64,000 nucleotides of DNA from Akebia trifoliata (GCA_017979445.1 CM030718.1:27523021-27587020), one strand, 5' to 3'; shown: positions 24,961-36,815, counted from the stretch's first letter. The notes: a model not told the origin generated them from the sequence alone. Numbers and translations are program-made.

Positions 24961-25661
24961 GGTGAAATTACTTAAAAGGTCCCTCGCAAAGAGACTTCTT
25001 TCTAAATGGTCCTTAAGTTTTGGGCAGTCTCTTAATAGTCCGTTTAGTAAGCTTTTCTTTTCTCAACAGTCCCTGGACTTCATCTCCTACATTTCTCACA
25101 AGTGAATGTCCTAATCGTTCAAACTCATCATTTTCATCCAAAAAATATAGATTTTTGACAACTCAATTGAGTTTCTAAGACTCCATTATATCTAAAAAGA
25201 TTCAAGAAGGAAGAAGAAGCAATTTTCAAAATATTTAAAAGATATATGCAAAAAAACTAGAATTTTTCACTTTTTTTTAGCTTAGTTTTTGGATGAAAAT
25301 CGATCAAGAATGGTTCTTTTAGGTTGAAATCATCTAAACAAGTCATTATCTCAAGTTTTTAGTCGATCTTTCCACGTATTTTAGTAAAAAAAAAATTTCA
25401 AAAATTGAGTGGATTTTCCTAGTGTCGAGTTCATCACTTTTTTATTTGGTGAACTCAACAGTAAATAAAAAGCGTTGAGTTTAACAATAAATAAAAAGTG
25501 GTGAACTCAACATTATTTAAAAAAGAAACGGTAAGTTCTTCAATAACAAGGGACAATTTAGAAAAGAAAAGTTTACTAAGTATCCTGCCAAGTCACCATC
25601 GAAAATTTAGGGACTATTTAGAAATAAGTCCCTACATGAGGGTCCTTTAAGTAATTTTTCT
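24961..25661. mobile_element. Mutator-like non-autonomous element (MULE-MITE), copy 1
   Basis: Long terminal inverted repeats begin GGTGAAATTACTTAAAAGG and end CCTTTAAGTAATTTTTC. The element is flanked by a perfect 9-bp direct repeat, ATGAATCTA (24952-24960 and 25662-25670), the hallmark size for Mutator-like insertions. The interior has repeated short segments around GTGAACTCAACA and AATAAATAAAAAG and no transposase. Confidence 0.8.
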
Positions 25662-26644
25662 ATGAATCTAAAGAATGTGAAATGGGCCTTAGGTACTTTA
25701 TAGCTAAATAATCCAAATTTGTCTAGGTGTAAGGTTGGGCCAAGTTTGAAATGGGTTTTATAAAGCCCACTTTAAAAAAGAAAGCAATATCTTTCAAGAT
25801 GCAAATAGAGAAACAAACATAGTTCTAAATTAATTCCAATTTTAGAAAGCCATGCAACAATTAATTGATAAATACAACTTTATATTTAAAAAAAAATGAT
25901 TGAGAGCAAAGATATGCCGTGTAGGTTAAAGTACCTACCAAGGACAAGGACATACAAATAAGCCCAAGCACACAAAAAAGTATGCAATTACGCCAAATCT
26001 AAATCAAACCCCAATTAAAAACTAAGCTATCGAAGAATTTTCATCCACAATTATTGAAGTTTTTAGACCAATGAAATATCAAGTATTTTTCGTTGACCGA
26101 GATGTCGTAAAGGATTCCTTTTCCTCCAAACTCTCTGACATCTTTTTCCTTCCAAATCGTTTAATAAAAAGCAATTGAAATTGAAACAAAATCTTAAAGA
26201 ATGTTGTTCGAAGATAAAGTTGTAATATACAAATATGACATACATTCATGATAGAATTTCATAGCACCCATTCCACTTTGAAATGAAAATAGAAATTAAG
26301 CCATAATTGGACAATGAACAAGGGCATACTGGTCATTTTATTAGTTTCTCAATGTAGACTACACTCAAGTGGGCATGTTATCAGTTTGGAAAACCTACAA
26401 TATTTCAACTATATACCAAAACATATAGGAATATGTCAAAATTACCCTTCTTACGTAGATTATGTCCCGTGTCACGTCTTCTGTTATTGAAAATGTACCT
26501 ATGGGGAAATTATACAAATCCATAGAAAACTTGAGTTTTTCATGTGTTACATTTGACGAGCAATTTCAACTTAAATAGTTTGAGGTTTGAAAAGTCTTGT
26601 GACCCTTTTGTACACGTTTTCTGACATGGCCCGGTGTTTCAAAT

Positions 26645-26930
26645 TGGAAATTTCAGTAACACCCTCGACAAAATTGGTGATATCGTACAAAATGTTAGAT
26701 TAGGTTTATCTTTTCAACCAAAGGTCAACATTTTTTTTTTTTAATAAAATGAATTAATGATGAAATTTTGATTTAGTAATTTAAGTTTTTGAAGATTTTT
26801 CACCGTTAACTCATCAACAAAAAGGGACTTTGACTATCAATCGAGATAAACCTAATCCTGCGTTTCTAATATCGCTAGTTTTTGCAAGAATTATTACTAA
26901 AATACCCTTATAAAATTCATCGGATGTTGA
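26645..26930. repeat. Inverted repeat centred on AGATTAGGTTTATC / GATAAACCTAATC
   Basis: Arms of roughly 60-70 nt are imperfectly complementary and extend outward through GGTGATATCG / CGCTAGTTTTTGC-like sequence. The homologous stretch in unit 3 is about 49075-49321. It is non-coding and probably an old MITE. Confidence 0.5.
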
Positions 26931-27053
26931 GACAACTTAGCCAAATCCATTTAAATGACACATCTCAAATACTCATTTGAGATATGAGATAACCTAGTCA
27001 AGACTTTCAAAATTAAATATTGACCAATATTTTTAAAATTTGGCCATGTCTAT

Positions 27054-27213
27054 CATTGGTGGTATAGATTAAAAATATTTATAACCACAAGTCTAGAATA
27101 GTATTTTTTTTTTTCACTAGTGCTGAAGTGACATCATTGGTGGTATAGATTAAAAATATTTATAACCAGAAGTCTAGAGTAGTATTTTTTTTTTCACTAG
27201 TGCTGAAGTGACA
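27054..27213. repeat. 80-bp tandem duplication, unit 1 only
   Basis: Two head-to-tail copies (27054-27133, 27134-27213) begin TCATTGGTGGTATAGATTAA and differ at only a few positions. The equivalent place in unit 3 (about 49457-49540) has a single copy, so the duplication is younger than the segmental duplication. Confidence 0.85.
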
Positions 27214-27215
27214 TT

Positions 27216-27370
27216 TTTGGGGTAACAAAATGACATTTTCATGTGGCGGCACGTACATAATCATAGATCTTTTCCTCGATATGTGAGTAAAAAAATCATT
27301 TTCAGTTATGTGCTTGCCACCATAAAAAAAAATGTCATATTTGTCACCCAAAAAATTTCACCCCAGCATG
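27216..27370. repeat. Foldback element, about 150 bp
   Basis: The arms TTGGGGTAACAAAATGACATTTT and AATGTCATATTTGTCACCC-like sequence, plus GGCGGCACGTACATAA against TTATGTGCTTGCCACC, pair around a loop. In unit 3 the same element has lost about 80 bp (near 49555-49630). Confidence 0.55.
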
Positions 27371-28656
27371 ACTTTGTTTTTTTGACAATTAAGAGTTAAG
27401 AGCCAAGTTAGCCAATTTATAATATAGAGAAAACAGACCCAACTATTGTACTTTTATTACAAAAACTCACTTGGAATTCTGACAATTCTAAGGGAATCTT
27501 ACCATTTGAAGTTTGTCATCCATCAAACATCAATTTATCAAGTTTGTTACTAAGCCAACCCTTTGTGTGAGATCCATATCATAAAATTCAAACTTATGTG
27601 GTTAATTTGTTATTTAACATACCTTGGAGTAGATTCTAACCACATTAATTAATTTGTGACATCCAAAAACACGATCTGATATCACATGGCTTTAAAAGGT
27701 AAAATTCTAAAAAATTAATTAATTTTTTATTTTTTTACAGTTGAATTTTATTTTGAATATGAGTTTTTCTATGGAACCTAGAAGGCTTGTTGGTTGGATT
27801 TCTAATTTAATAAACCGTGTGAACCCAACAACTCTTAGTAAGATTTTAAATCTTACTAAGCTAGACATGGTAGCATGATTCATAAAGTAAAATTTGTTAA
27901 AATAAAAGAACTGATAAAGTAAAACAATTTTTGTAATAAAATTGCAACAGATGGATCTGCCCCCATAAATCTCTCAAATAAAAGAATTTGATTCATTCAA
28001 GCCAATGAGATGGCTTGTCCAAGTCAACTCGATGGCCTTGGGAGTCTATGTGAGAGGAGAAATTAAGCGACTACCATGACCTTCCATGGCTAAAATTCCC
28101 TCCGTACACATTAGAAATTTGGAATTAATATGGCAGACAAATAGGTCTTGTCAATGGTATCCACCTCAAATTCAGGACAATAATTCATGGTGTGTGAGAT
28201 ATGTAAAGAGAATTTTGGTATCTAAAAAGACATGAGATTCTAGATAATGATATGCTGCCTATCATAAATATGTGAGTTTTCCACACCTGTACATCTCGAG
28301 ATATGCAACAACATCGGCCTCCTTTAGATTCCATATATTACAAGTACAATATGTTACAATTATTATTGTTTTGCTTATTGTGGGTATCCTCACCCTTCGA
28401 GTGAGACTAATCTCACGATCACACGTATTGATCTTTAAAATTTTTTTCCGTGCAACTTAGTATGTTGCAATTCATGATAACATTTATTTGAAATAACCTC
28501 TAATTCGCTTATCCCTTTTTTTTTTTCGACTTTTAATTTTCACACCATTCCTCTTGTGCATGTCATGCATGGATATTTGGATTGATGATCAAGTTTCCCT
28601 GAGCTACTATTAAGGATCTCTAAATATTAAATTTGATAATGGTATAGAGTGCTGAT

Positions 28657-28854
28657 TTTGTAACTCAACTTGACAGGATAACTCAAAATTTCATTGATGT
28701 GGCAGGTGCAAGATACCCCCCCCCCCCGAGATACACAATTGCACATGTTTTATGGGGATGCACAATTGTGTATCCTAAGGGGGAAAATCTACGATTCTTG
28801 TAGGGCACATGTCAGTTGAGCTTTTGAGTTACCCTGTCAAGTTGAGTTACAAAA
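28657..28854. mobile_element. Foldback MITE, copy 2 (TGTAACTCAACTTGACAGG ends)
   Basis: The left arm TGTAACTCAACTTGACAGG pairs with the right arm CCTGTCAAGTTGAGTTACA, and inner arms pair as well, so nearly the whole element is one hairpin. An 11-nt poly-C run interrupts the left arm at about 28718-28728. The homologous copy in unit 3 is at 50858-51027. Confidence 0.75.
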
Positions 28855-30093
28855 ACATTACACATCGTAATATGTCCTAATTTTTCACTCGTGCAATATA
28901 ATATTTGAGGGAGTATGTATGATTGTTGTTGTCTTCACCATGATCAAATTCTTATCTTAAGGGTTTAGTATTGGCCAAAACTATACATTTTAATGAATAA
29001 TATATAATTCTACTTAGCAAATCTATATTATTTATTTTATTTTATTTATTGAATTAGATTTGAGCAAGTTCTTGAAGCAGAAGTTAGAATTTATAACAAA
29101 CAGACCCTAAATTGGTTTAAGAGTGCATGTAGTCCGACAAGAGATGGTCACACTATCTGACGGATGACAAGCAATCAAAACACATAGGTAAATGAAATAT
29201 TTGCTCTAATTCCATGAAGAAGTATGCAACTAAATTTCAACGTATTGATTTCTAGGATATTTGTGATTTTCTTGCACGTATGTTTGATAGAGAGCCTCAA
29301 ACAAGGTTTGAAATTAAAAAAGTAATGTGGGAAATTGCTATAAAGCTTCATATATAAGGATAAACAAACAGTTCACATTGAAGCCTAGTGAAAAAAGACA
29401 TCTTAGCTCTTACATGGTAAAAGAATTGCAAAAGTAAAAAAAATCTTAAAATAAAAAAAATAAAACTTTCAAACAGTCCCAAATTGATGATTGGAGGAAA
29501 TACCCATGTTACAAGGTGACATAATACATAAAAGCATTATTTCCTTTTCCCCTTTATTTTTTGGTCGGTTTAGACATACCCCTATCAGTTTTGGTGAATT
29601 TTACCAAATCCCCCACTTTCAAATTGATAAGATATCCCCTCCACTATGATCTTTTGTGAAAGTTATAAAAAAAAAAAATGGCAGATGCCCTCATCATGTT
29701 CAATCTCTTGTAAAAAAACCTCGTCTTTCCACAAAAAATTCTTCCTTTTAACCTTGGATTTTGGTGAAAATTTCTTCAAAATTAATAGAAGACAATACAA
29801 AAAATTTATCAAGACCAATATATGAGTTAAAAGCAATAGATTTTTAGAGAAAAATCAAAATTTTTAAGAGGAAAAATAAAGGGTTGCCAAATAAATAAAA
29901 GTTCTACCCAAAAAAGTAAGAGATTGAAGATGATGGATTTTTGGAGAAATTTTTTTTATAAGTTTCTTGTAAAAGATCACAGTCGGAGGAGATATCATCA
30001 GTTTGAAAATATAAGTTTATCTCAAATACTCACCAAAACAAAGAGGGGTATGTCTAAATTACTTATTATTTTCCCTTAATTTCGTTGTTTCTT

Positions 30094-31787
30094 CTAAGGG
30101 TCAAGAAATTCTGGTGTTCCTTGGAACCAGTTCAACTCCCACTCCCATAGAAGGTGTAGATCATCTTCAGCCATCTCGCAGTTTGAATCCTCTCCAGCCT
30201 GAGAGTGACGTGTGTGGTCTCCCGAAGACGAGCTATCCCATGAGTTGGTATTCTCTACCATTGGAGGACTCTGATGTAATGTTGCCACGCCATCTATGTT
30301 GTTTCGATGAATTATGGTCTCACTTGTGGTGCCCCCTGATGGACGGCGATCGAATGCTCGCAAGCATCCACTTTTAATGTAAACTCGACAAAGGCTGAAC
30401 TCGTGTCGTAACTACAAATAGGAAAAAAAAAAGTTTCATTTTCTAGCAATTTCAATGAAATTGTAATAATCAATACTAATTGTCTATTATATTATGGTTC
30501 AAAGTCTTGTTTTGAGATAATATCTCAATCAAGAAAAAAAAATTGGGACTTTCTCAATCAAGAAAATTTAAAACATTCAGAAACAATTCGACACATTCAA
30601 TATTTTATTTCATTCTCGCCTGATTAAATGAAAGTATCTTGACTGAAATAAAATGAGATAATCTTCTTTCATAAAAAAAATATGGTGAAACATTAATCAA
30701 GGGGTGTAGGCTAATTAAGCATTATGGAACACTTACATATAAATTGGAAATTCTTCTTTCATGAAACAATATTATGGTGTAAGATGACACATGATCACAA
30801 AAAGGGTGATTATGGAGTATACTAGTTTTCTTTCATGAAACAAATTGGTGTAAGAAATGGCATAATTAATCACAAAAACTGGTGCAAGCTAATATTATGG
30901 TGCAGTACTTATGGTGGAAGAAAGGCCTCATAGTGAATCACAAAAAGGGTGTAGCCTAATTAATCATAAATGTGAACTTCTGGTACAAAAAGGCCTAATG
31001 TGGATTATAATTTGAAGATAGAAAATTTTCTTTCTTGAAACAAATTGGTGTAAGATAAAGCATAATCACAAAAACTAGTGCAGACTAGCTACTTAAATTG
31101 TGGTGCACTTACGGTGGAAAAAGGCCTAATCATGGTGGAATAAATATGAGAGATTTATTCTTCTTTCATAAGGGGTGTGGGCTAACTAAACATTATTGTA
31201 AATGTTTATTCATGGTGGAGAACAATATGAAACTAGAGATTCTTCTTTCATAAAACAGTAGGAGATGAGAGGAACAACATAGGCTTCCAAAAGATCAATC
31301 ATCTCTACGAGTATAATCCCATTTCTTTGCAAAATAATATGGTGCAACATATATGTGCCATAGATCACAAGAAAGGGTGTAGGCTAATTAATCATAATAT
31401 TGCACTCATGGTGGAAAAAAAAACCCTAATTATGGTGGATTACAATATGAAACTAAGTAGAAATTCTTCTATTATAAAACAGTTAAACAGGTACTTTAGT
31501 ACAAGGGATGTGGGAGGATATTAATTCTTTGAAAGTTTTTTATTTGATTTGGTTTTCAGGATTGTTCTTACTTGGTTTCCTTGGTAGGGTTATATATATA
31601 TAAGAGGTGTCGAAACATCGGATCCTTATGAAGGATCTTCCATGATTTTCAATTGTTCTTCATTTATAAGAATGTTCATGAGAACCCCATACTTGATTTA
31701 GATTAATTAGTGAAGAACACAAGATGTGAACAAAAACCATCCTATTTATCCATGATACGGTTGTTAGCTCTTTCAAATTCTTCTACA

Positions 31788-31856
<69 letters not shown>

Positions 31857-32844
31857 AATTTAGTAAAGAAATCTCACCTTTGGAGTTGCATTACTCGATG
31901 TTGTTGAAGATTCTACTTCAGTAGCTCTATATTCATTCATCTTCCATTTGGTTTTTCTCCCACTAGGAGCTCTCCCTTTGTAAAACACCATTGTTTTCTT
32001 CAAACCGATAACTCGGTTACTCGAAGAGTAAACATAACGAGGAGAACCTGTGGCTTTCCAATAACCAGAACTCGTCGTCCTACTAGGCCTCCCCCCATGG
32101 GCTTCTCTTTGTTGTCTAGGAGTGAAGAAGAACCATTGTTCAGGATCTCCATGAGACAACTTTCCTGATACATCTGCACCAAAAAGGCAAAAACGAAAAA
32201 GTTTATTTTTGTAGTTTGTAACAACTACATAGCCAAATGTAACACCAAAGCTATCAAATAACTTCAAAAAAAGAAAAAAAAAGGGGAATCCAAGATGCTT
32301 CGAGTCCTCCTCAAGATTTTCTCCAACAAACAATTATTCTCTTATAAGTCATGTTTTTACAATGATAAAAGATGATAATATACGATGGGTGGATGACTCT
32401 TCAGACGTAATTGTTAGATTTGACGATGAATCCCATCAACAAATCACTTGTGCTATTGTTTCTTTCTTCTTCTCGCCTTTTGATTTCTATGCATTCAAGT
32501 GCGTGTAATTGATATGCGTGCTTGAGAATAATAATTTTTCGGAACAAATCCCAAAGAATTAACACTATCTTGGATTTTATCTCTACAAACACAATTTTTG
32601 TAAAGAACCCATTGAAGCATAAAAAAATAAATTTACGGAAAAAAAAAATAAAACATCAAAAAGAGGGATGAAGGAGGAGAAGATGCTAACGTGGGAGTTG
32701 CCATGGATTGAGTTCATAAATGTCGACGAGAGGGATAACACGCTCTATATCATGTCTGGTACCTTCTAGCTTGTTATGTAGATAGAATACAATCAGCTCT
32801 TCTTCGGTCGGGTAAAAACGATAACCCGGCGGACGATCATCCAT
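30094..32844 (-). CDS. NAC-domain transcription factor, NAC090-like, complete (copy 1)
   Basis: Three exons, 32844-32691, 32173-31878 and 30411-30094, join with GT-AG introns (phases 1 and 0) into 255 aa. Exon 1 opens [20 protein letters not shown] (NAC subdomain A) and continues through [17 protein letters not shown] (B). Exon 2 holds [33 protein letters not shown] and [18 protein letters not shown] (C-D), ending [11 protein letters not shown] (E). Exon 3 starts [20 protein letters not shown], then DRRPSGG, and finishes with an acidic/aromatic tail [29 protein letters not shown] and the REFSLCRVY...RAFDRRP segment match the Arabidopsis NAC090 subgroup as I remember it (about 235 aa). NAC proteins bind DNA as dimers; NAC090 represses salicylate-linked senescence in Arabidopsis. 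A candidate TATA box lies ~80 nt upstream of the ATG. Intron 2 is 1.47 kb and full of degenerate repeats and a (GA)n tract. Confidence 0.9.
30675..31480. repeat. Degenerate tandem repeats filling NAC intron 2
   Basis: Modules of roughly 100-130 nt recur in + orientation, each built from ATTCTTCTTTCATGAAACAA, TTGGTGTAAGA, ATCACAAAAAGGGTG, TAGGCTAATTAA and TATGGTGCACTTATGG. At least five can be picked out. The same modules are present in the intron of copy 2 (41.2-42.0 kb) and in the truncated copy (52.8-53.6 kb), so they predate the duplication. Confidence 0.65.
31791..31854. repeat. (GA)32 microsatellite beside the NAC copy-1 exon-2 donor
   Basis: 64 bp of pure GA lie 23 nt inside intron 2 from the exon 2 donor, so the transcript carries (UC)n just after the 5' splice site. 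Copy 2 has only about 18 bp at the same place (42285-42302). Confidence 0.95.
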
Positions 32845-32915
32845 TGCTTCTTCTTCTTCTCTAAAGTGGCTTTCAGTCTCTCTTTTTTTTTCTCTGAAAA
32901 TCTGCTCCAGACATT

Positions 32916-32926
32916 GAGATTATAAA
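32916..32926 (-). promoter_or_regulatory. Candidate TATA box of NAC copy 1
   Basis: CTTTATAATC on the gene strand, about 75-80 nt upstream of the ATG; copy 2 has CTTTATAGATC at about 43431-43437. This rests on position and sequence only. Confidence 0.35.
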
Positions 32927-33179
32927 GAGATTGTGAGCGTGGGAAATGGGGTTAACTTGGCCATGTGAAAGGGTGTGTGGACCCATAGATTTTGGAGGGA
33001 GAGAGCGAAAAAAGAAAAAATTCTCCCAAATTTCCACACGGTAGTTGAGCTTGAAGGAAGTATAAATAATATATAATTACACTTAAAAATCTTAAAATAA
33101 TATCTTTAGGGTTTTTGAATCAGTCAATCACCCATTTTCTCTGCAACGGTTGGTCCCACGATCCCAACATAACACGTGG

Positions 33180-33500
33180 CACTTTGTAGTCCATTGTAAG
33201 CCCATCCACAAAATTCTCCAAATATGGGGCTAATCAGTTAAATCAACAAATCAATCAATTAATAAGTTATTTTCTATTAATCATGAAATATGATAACATT
33301 TTTATCTTTCACCTCCAAAATTTATTTTCTACAACATTCAAATTTCGAAGAAGAAGATAAGGTTTTTAGTAAGAAATACATAAACACCATTTGTTAATTT
33401 TCCAAGAATTTCAACATTTTTTACAATTTGTTTTTCTTCGAATTGAACTTCCACGAAATAATTACCGAATCCAAACATTGTTACTATGGTTGTGATTATT
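33180..33500. mobile_element. Dispersed repeat shared with SPY intron 1 (copy in unit 1)
   Basis: The order of motifs ATATGATAACATTTTT, TTTCACCTCCAAAA, ACAACATTCAAAT, AAATAATTACCGAATCCAAAC and TTGTTACTATGGTT parallels the repeat at 19240-20050 in SPY intron 1. The copy in unit 2 is at about 43640-43960. The ends, CCATTGTAAGC and TTACTATGG, are weakly inverted, suggesting a MITE about 320 bp long. Confidence 0.55.
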
Positions 33501-33850
33501 GGGTCCAACTAAATTCTATAATAAAATTGGTTTAGCTAATGAATCATTGGTTTTTGTGTATTATCCTTTTATGAATATAAATAAATGTAATTTAAGAAAA
33601 ATGTATGCATATTTTCAAGTTTTTTTACAAATTTAAATCAATCCAATTGCCACTAAATATCTTTCTCCCATAGGCTTTTGTATAGATCTCTTTAAACCCC
33701 AATAATTTGTGTATGACTAATGATAATTTGACGCTCTTTTTTTCAGACACTCTCATATACTCCTTGACTTGGCATTTACAGAACCATAAATCTTTTTCTT
33801 GTGTATCTCGGGACAAATGATCTATGGTTCTATGATGGCGGGGTCTGAAA

Positions 33851-34708
33851 AAAAAAATGAGTGTTAGATTATCACGACTCTTTGTGAATACTATCTAAAT
33901 CTATGTTTGTGCGAGTCTCATGTTTTTACTTCCCATTTGTATTCCAATTTGCCTTCACGGATATCATGTTAAATGAAATCCATATCTAGTATATACCATA
34001 TTCATAAAAATGAAATCCATATTACATTCTTATGAATAGTTGACTCCAAGCTAAATTTTTTATTTTATTTTTATGGATTATCATTCAAATCATTATTTTT
34101 ATTATATAACTAATAGTAGTAGAATGGATTGATTGTTGGTGAAAATGATTATTGTACAGATGAAAATAAAAAATCATCCCAAATATATCATCTCAAGATC
34201 TATGGCAAGTGATTGAAGGAGACGAGTGGATGCAAAATCTATCTCCCTATGCGGGATCCTATTGCCTCAATGAAGGTGAAGATTTGTAGGAGAAAGGTCT
34301 CATGTCGATGGTCCAAATGTTTTTTTGGGAGAGAACTTGCCGAGAGGCCACCTCAATCATGTAACTGAAAATATGATCATACACAAGCAGAATAAGCATA
34401 CTCTCCAAGTATTGTGATATCAATACTGACTATGAGACTTCCTAAAAGACAGTCAGGAGGAAACCTATAAGAAAATGTAAAATTTAATTATTTGATTTAT
34501 TGAATTTTAAGTATGAATTAGATTAATTTAAATATTGAACAATCTTTGGTAAATACTATACCAGTGTCAAATATCATTAGAGAAAAAAACTAGATTTGAT
34601 TTACTCGTGTGTAATAATCATCATGTCGAGTAGATTTTACTTTATTATTATATTGTTCATCTAACATGAATATCCATATTTTCCCCAAATGTAAGGAATG
34701 GAGTTGGA
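33851..34708. other. Spacer without recognisable genes
   Basis: AT-rich sequence downstream of unit 1. It holds no supported coding exon, and the open frame at 34590-34790 runs into the MITE that follows. Confidence 0.5.
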
Positions 34709-34929
34709 TCATGGTTTTAAATCTTGTCTGAGGCCGATACAACTCGTCTAATTTGTCTTGGCATCGTCCACCAACAAGACGGATAAACAAGTCATCTCAA
34801 ACCTAACATTTTTCTCAAATAAGGTGGAGAGGGTTCACTGTTGAATGAGATGACTCGAGTAAACATGACGTCTCAGTCTCATTCATGGACAAGACGAGAT
34901 GAGTTATCAAAACGAGTTTTAAAACCATG
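34709..34929. mobile_element. MITE-like element, CATGGTTTTAAA family, copy 2
   Basis: The ends ATCATGGTTTTAAAT and GTTTTAAAACCATGA are inverted repeats. The internal TCGTCCACCAACAAGACGGAT and GAGATGACTCGAGT-like blocks match the element at 112-338 in opposite orientation. Confidence 0.65.
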
Positions 34930-35352
34930 ACTTGGATTGCTCTTTCTTGGAAACTTAAGTTAAATTGCGGGCCTAGGTACGAAAGATACTTCTCCCATTA
35001 GGGATTGTGCACATCATTCAGCACACGAGCTGGTTGACAAAATAGAGAATATGAGTCTTGATCGTCTACTCCCGGAGTTGATAAACTCCATATCTCCTTT
35101 TCACCACAGGACACAATCTTTGCTGATCTACTGATTGACGAATGTTAATTGTCCCAATCTTACCCTCTATTTGTGTGCTCTCACTTGTGGGGTAAATAAG
35201 ATTGTCACAATTGTCAATTAGATCCAACGTTATAAGCTTGTCCCGGCAAAAGTAATTCCACTTTAATGTTTTAAGATTTGAATCAACAATGGAATCGAAA
35301 ACTGTAAAATTGGTCAGAATCTGATTCAATTGGTAGGACCTAATTATATATA

Positions 35353-36096
35353 GGGAAAATTATTTAAAGGACCCCAATAGAGGGATTTATTTCTAACAAT
35401 TCCTAAATTTTGCATGTTAACTTGATAGGAGATTTAGTAAACTCTTATTTTTTAATGGCTCCTCATTATTAGTGAACTCATTGCTTTTTTATTTACTATC
35501 AAGTTCACCACTTTTTATTTATTGTCAAATTCGATGCTTTTTTATTTAATGTTGAGTTCACAATTTTTACTGTCAACTCATCACTATTATTGTCGAGTTC
35601 ATCACTTTTTAAATAAAAAGTGGTAAATTTGACACTGGTAAAATCCATCGATTTTCAATTTTCGAGTTTTAGTTATTAAAACACATGAAAAAATCGACAA
35701 AAAACTTGAGATAACGACTTGTTTAAATGATTTCAACCCAAAAGAATAATTCTTAATCGATTTTCATCCAAAAATTAAGGAAAAAATCTTTTTATTTTTT
35801 ATTTTTTACATGCATCTTCAAAATGTTCGAAAAAAAACTTGCAAATGACTTCTTCTTTCTTAAATCCTTTCCAACAAAGTAAAATCTCCAAAACTTGATT
35901 AACATGCCAAAAATCTAATATGTTTAAATAAAAATGACGAGTTCGAACAGTTAGGGCATTCATTCATGAGAAATGTAAGAGATAAGTACAAGGACTATAA
36001 AGAAAAGAAGAGTGTACTAAATGGATTATTAAGAGACCACCCAAAACTTAGGAATTATTAAAAAAAAAAATCCTTCCATCTTTAAGTAATTTTCCC
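35353..36096. mobile_element. Mutator-like non-autonomous element, copy 2
   Basis: Starts GGGAAAATTATTTAAAGGA and ends TTTAAGTAATTTTCCC. The arms continue for over 100 nt through AATTCCTAAATTTTG against CAAAACTTAGGAATT. Flanks TTATATATA and ATATATTTA are only loosely alike, so the 9-bp target duplication is unclear here. The interior carries the family's repeated GAGTTCACCACTTTTTATTTA-like units. Confidence 0.75.
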
Positions 36097-36424
36097 ATAT
36101 ATTTATTGCAAAATTTTGACAGAATCTGGTTCAATTTGAAAATCTACAGCTTAATTTCCACTAAATAAAGGTGCACTACATGCCAAATTGATTTTGACTT
36201 GAAGTGAATAGTAGTCAACAATTGCTAAGAAGTCATTTTATAATCCTCCAAAGAATATGTATAGCTTTCACGCGTATAGTTGCAAGTAGGAAGCGTGCAC
36301 CTTAAGAAAGAGTGGAAACTTCAAATTAATTCCTAAGATGTTGATGGACAACGTTGAAAGGTTCAACACAACAGTATGTTTGGAAATTTGTGACTATTGA
36401 ATCTTAGATTTTGTGTAATAATTA

Positions 36425-36592
36425 TGAGCCACGTTGGAGTGACCTTACCGAGGGACACCTTGACGTGGTGGTGTGTTCAAGTCTGTAATTGAGTTTTACT
36501 CATATCTCGGAGAAAATGCATCTAACAGGCATGTGCACATCACCACGTCAAGATGTCCCCCACTGAGGCCACTCTAGCATTAATCATAAATT
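36425..36592. repeat. Foldback element
   Basis: GGAGTGACCTTACCGAGGGAC and the following CACCTTGACGTGGTGGTGTG pair with CATCACCACGTCAAGATGTC and CCCCACTGAGGCCACTCTAG, around a loop containing TACTCATATCTCGGAG. It is non-coding. Confidence 0.65.
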
Positions 36593-36689
36593 ATTTTAAA
36601 TTTCAAAATCTATAATAAACTCCACTAAAATGGTTTGGACATATTCAACAAGATTGAAGATCCAATAAAGTTTCTCGTTCCTTTAGTAA

Positions 36690-36815
36690 AGGTAACGTGT
36701 CTACTTGGCACATTTTTGTTGGAGTTTGAAACACCTAGGACTCTTAACCAAGTCGTGCACGTAGCCTAATGTGTTTGAACTCCAACAAAAATGCCCCCTA
36801 TAGACACCTAACGTG
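36690..36815. repeat. Foldback element with GTTGGAGTT / AACTCCAAC arms
   Basis: CATTTTTGTTGGAGTTTGAAA is the inverse of TTTGAACTCCAACAAAAATG, and the pairing extends outward through GTGTCTACTTGGCA against CCCTATAGACAC-like sequence. It is about 125 bp. Confidence 0.7.

Larger units (their letters stand above)
22017..33850. repeat. Segmental duplication, unit 1 (carries the intact NAC gene)
   Basis: About 11.8 kb aligns collinearly with downstream sequence. Its left part (22.0-29.1 kb) matches 44.3-51.3 kb; its right part (29.1-33.85 kb) matches both 39.83-44.31 kb and, as far as ~31.6 kb, 51.3-53.74 kb. Inside, 22.0-30.0 kb holds no recognisable gene: short open frames such as that at 23005-23250 are broken by stops in the other copy. 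It does hold a Mutator-like element, a SINE-like piece, hairpins and an inverted repeat. Confidence 0.85.

Noticed and set aside
27054..27213. Two direct copies considered as a CRISPR-like repeat pair
   Set aside because: The units are directly adjacent with no spacers, and the sequence is plant nuclear DNA; it is a plain tandem duplication.
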